A DNA stretch of 6,730 bases, taken from NCBI GenBank assembly GCA_016293065.1, contig JAEDEY010000097.1, positions 1 to 6,730 of the forward strand, read 5' to 3'. The position numbers were made by a program, and so were the translations under genes. How positions within the stretch are numbered: the first letter of the stretch is position 1; each line of letters starts with the position of its first letter. The stretch is from Bacteroidales bacterium (GTDB lineage: Bacteria; Bacteroidota; Bacteroidia; Bacteroidales; UBA3663). Positions 5,634-6,730 of the stretch are shown in pieces. The notes under the pieces are model-generated. The model was not told the DNA's origin and ran no database searches. It saw nothing but the letters and a program-made list of their open reading frames with translations.

Positions 5634-6726
5634 TCTAATTACAATTATAACGATGTTGTCCTGCACAGAGAAGAAGGCTGCGCAAGACAGCATCCATTCA
5701 GAAACACGTCATGCCACGCTGCTCAAGATGCAAAGCCTTGACAACGGTATGACACTATGCAGGATTGCCAATCCCTGGAAAGCCGAAGAATCCTTGGCGC
5801 AATATCTTCTGCTGCCTGAAACTGAAGGCACGCTTGAGGGCGGAATCCTGGATAAGATAGAATCGCAATACGGGAAGTGTATTGTGGTCAGCACACCTCT
5901 CCGACGCATGGCTCTCACCTCATCGTGCCATGGTTATCTGCTCTCTCAGCTTGGAGCCCTTGATAATGTGGCGGTCTATTGCGATGCCGAATATGTGGAA
6001 TATGCAGTGACCAAGGAAAAGATTGCCAATAATCGGATTATCAACGGAGGAAGCAGCCTTTCGCCCAATATAGAGACCATACTGTCACAACATTGCGATG
6101 CAATATGGATCTCTCCGTTTGAGAATGCCACTGCGGGCAATATTGCTGTCCTTCCTCTCACCATTATCAATTGTGCCGACTATATGGAGAACTCCCCGTT
6201 GGGACGAGCAGAATGGATGAGATTCTATGGTCGTTTAGTGGGCAAAGGCGCAGAAGCTGATTCGCTGTTCAGCATTGTGGAAACAAGATATTTTGCAATA
6301 AAGGAAAAAGAATTGCCTGCTGATTCTGTCACACTCTTTGCCGAACTGCCATATCAGGCGACTTGGTATGTACCTGGAGGAAACAGCACCATGGGCATCA
6401 TGTATCGCGATGCTGGCTATCGTTATGTATGGGCCGACGATGACCATTCAGGCTCTCTGGCCTTATCGGCCGAGATAGTTCTTGAAAATGCACAGGATGC
6501 CGACTGCTGGATTATCAAATATATGGCGGAAGAAGACTATGAGCTCGAAGAATTACTTTCACAGAACGACATCTATCGACAGTTCAAGGCTGCACAGACA
6601 GGCAATGTCTTCGGCTGCAACACTAATCACTCCGATTTCTACGATGTCATGCCTTTCCGACCAGATTCGCTTATCGATGAATTGCAGAACCTTGGCAAAG
6701 GCTCTTATTTCAAGATATTAAAATAA
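5617..6726 (+). CDS. btuF: BtuF-like cobalamin ABC transporter substrate-binding lipoprotein
   Basis: This is probably the periplasm-facing binding protein that receives corrinoid from BtuB and delivers it to a BtuCD permease in the inner membrane. The 369 residues start with a short lipoprotein signal peptide, with cysteine 16 in MLSC. The fold is consistent with a class III periplasmic binding protein. The first lobe includes VVSTPLRRMALTSS (90-103), GALDNVAVY (113-121) and the SPNIETILSQHCDAIWIS run (149-166). A helical linker lies at about 196-232, and the second lobe includes ATWYVPGGNSTMGIMYRDAG (248-267). The C-terminal part has FGCNTNHSDFYDVMPFRPDSL, resembling Bacteroidetes corrinoid or metal-chelate binders. 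It begins 26 bases after btuG and probably belongs to the riboswitch-controlled operon; the permease genes would lie beyond 6730. A haem or siderophore substrate is possible from the fold alone, but context favours cobalamin. The stop TAA is at 6724-6726. Confidence 0.82.
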   Translation: MKRLIYLITIITMLSCTEKKAAQDSIHSETRHATLLKMQSLDNGMTLCRIANPWKAEESLAQYLLLPETEGTLEGGILDKIESQYGKCIVVSTPLRRMALTSSCHGYLLSQLGALDNVAVYCDAEYVEYAVTKEKIANNRIINGGSSLSPNIETILSQHCDAIWISPFENATAGNIAVLPLTIINCADYMENSPLGRAEWMRFYGRLVGKGAEADSLFSIVETRYFAIKEKELPADSVTLFAELPYQATWYVPGGNSTMGIMYRDAGYRYVWADDDHSGSLALSAEIVLENAQDADCWIIKYMAEEDYELEELLSQNDIYRQFKAAQTGNVFGCNTNHSDFYDVMPFRPDSLIDELQNLGKGSYFKILK

Positions 6727-6730
6727 CTAG

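Overview
The window reads as a chromosomal segment of a Bacteroidales bacterium, probably Bacteroides- or Prevotella-like. The clues are a Bacteroidetes-type promoter (TTTG, 19 bases, TAnnTTTG), AT-rich start regions without Shine-Dalgarno sequences, a BtuG-type surface beta-propeller lipoprotein with an acidic stretch after its lipobox cysteine, and a TonB-dependent receptor under a cobalamin riboswitch. All credible genes lie on the + strand. The genus is an inference.

Bases 1-2040 are the end of a surface polysaccharide (O-antigen or capsule) cluster. A 33-residue C-terminal tail of a membrane protein ends at 104. Seven bases later a 642-codon gene begins at a TTG codon. It appears to join a Wzz-like chain-length regulator domain to a Wzy-like repeat-unit polymerase, two functions normally made by separate proteins.

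Bases 2041-2508 hold no gene but are dense in regulatory structure: AT-rich sequence with a 9-base direct repeat, a clear promoter (2173-2203), a 32-base imperfect inverted repeat built of degenerate octamers (consensus near AGGTGTTA) beginning about where transcription should start, a cobalamin riboswitch aptamer with a 7-bp closing stem (about 2338-2452), and a compact hairpin just before the next start codon.

Bases 2509-6726 form a vitamin B12 uptake operon: btuB (outer-membrane TonB-dependent transporter), a btuG homologue (surface B12-capturing lipoprotein that caps BtuB), and a btuF-like substrate-binding lipoprotein. BtuG would capture corrinoid outside the cell and pass it to BtuB, which moves it across the outer membrane with TonB energy. 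The BtuF-like protein would then deliver it to an inner-membrane BtuCD permease, probably encoded just past the window edge. The riboswitch should shut the operon down when B12 is plentiful.

The least explained element is the octamer repeat. It occurs as an inverted pair in the btuB leader and again across the btuB stop codon, where it supplies the receptor's last residues. Next are the apparent Wzz-Wzy fusion and a small duplication around the btuF-like start codon.
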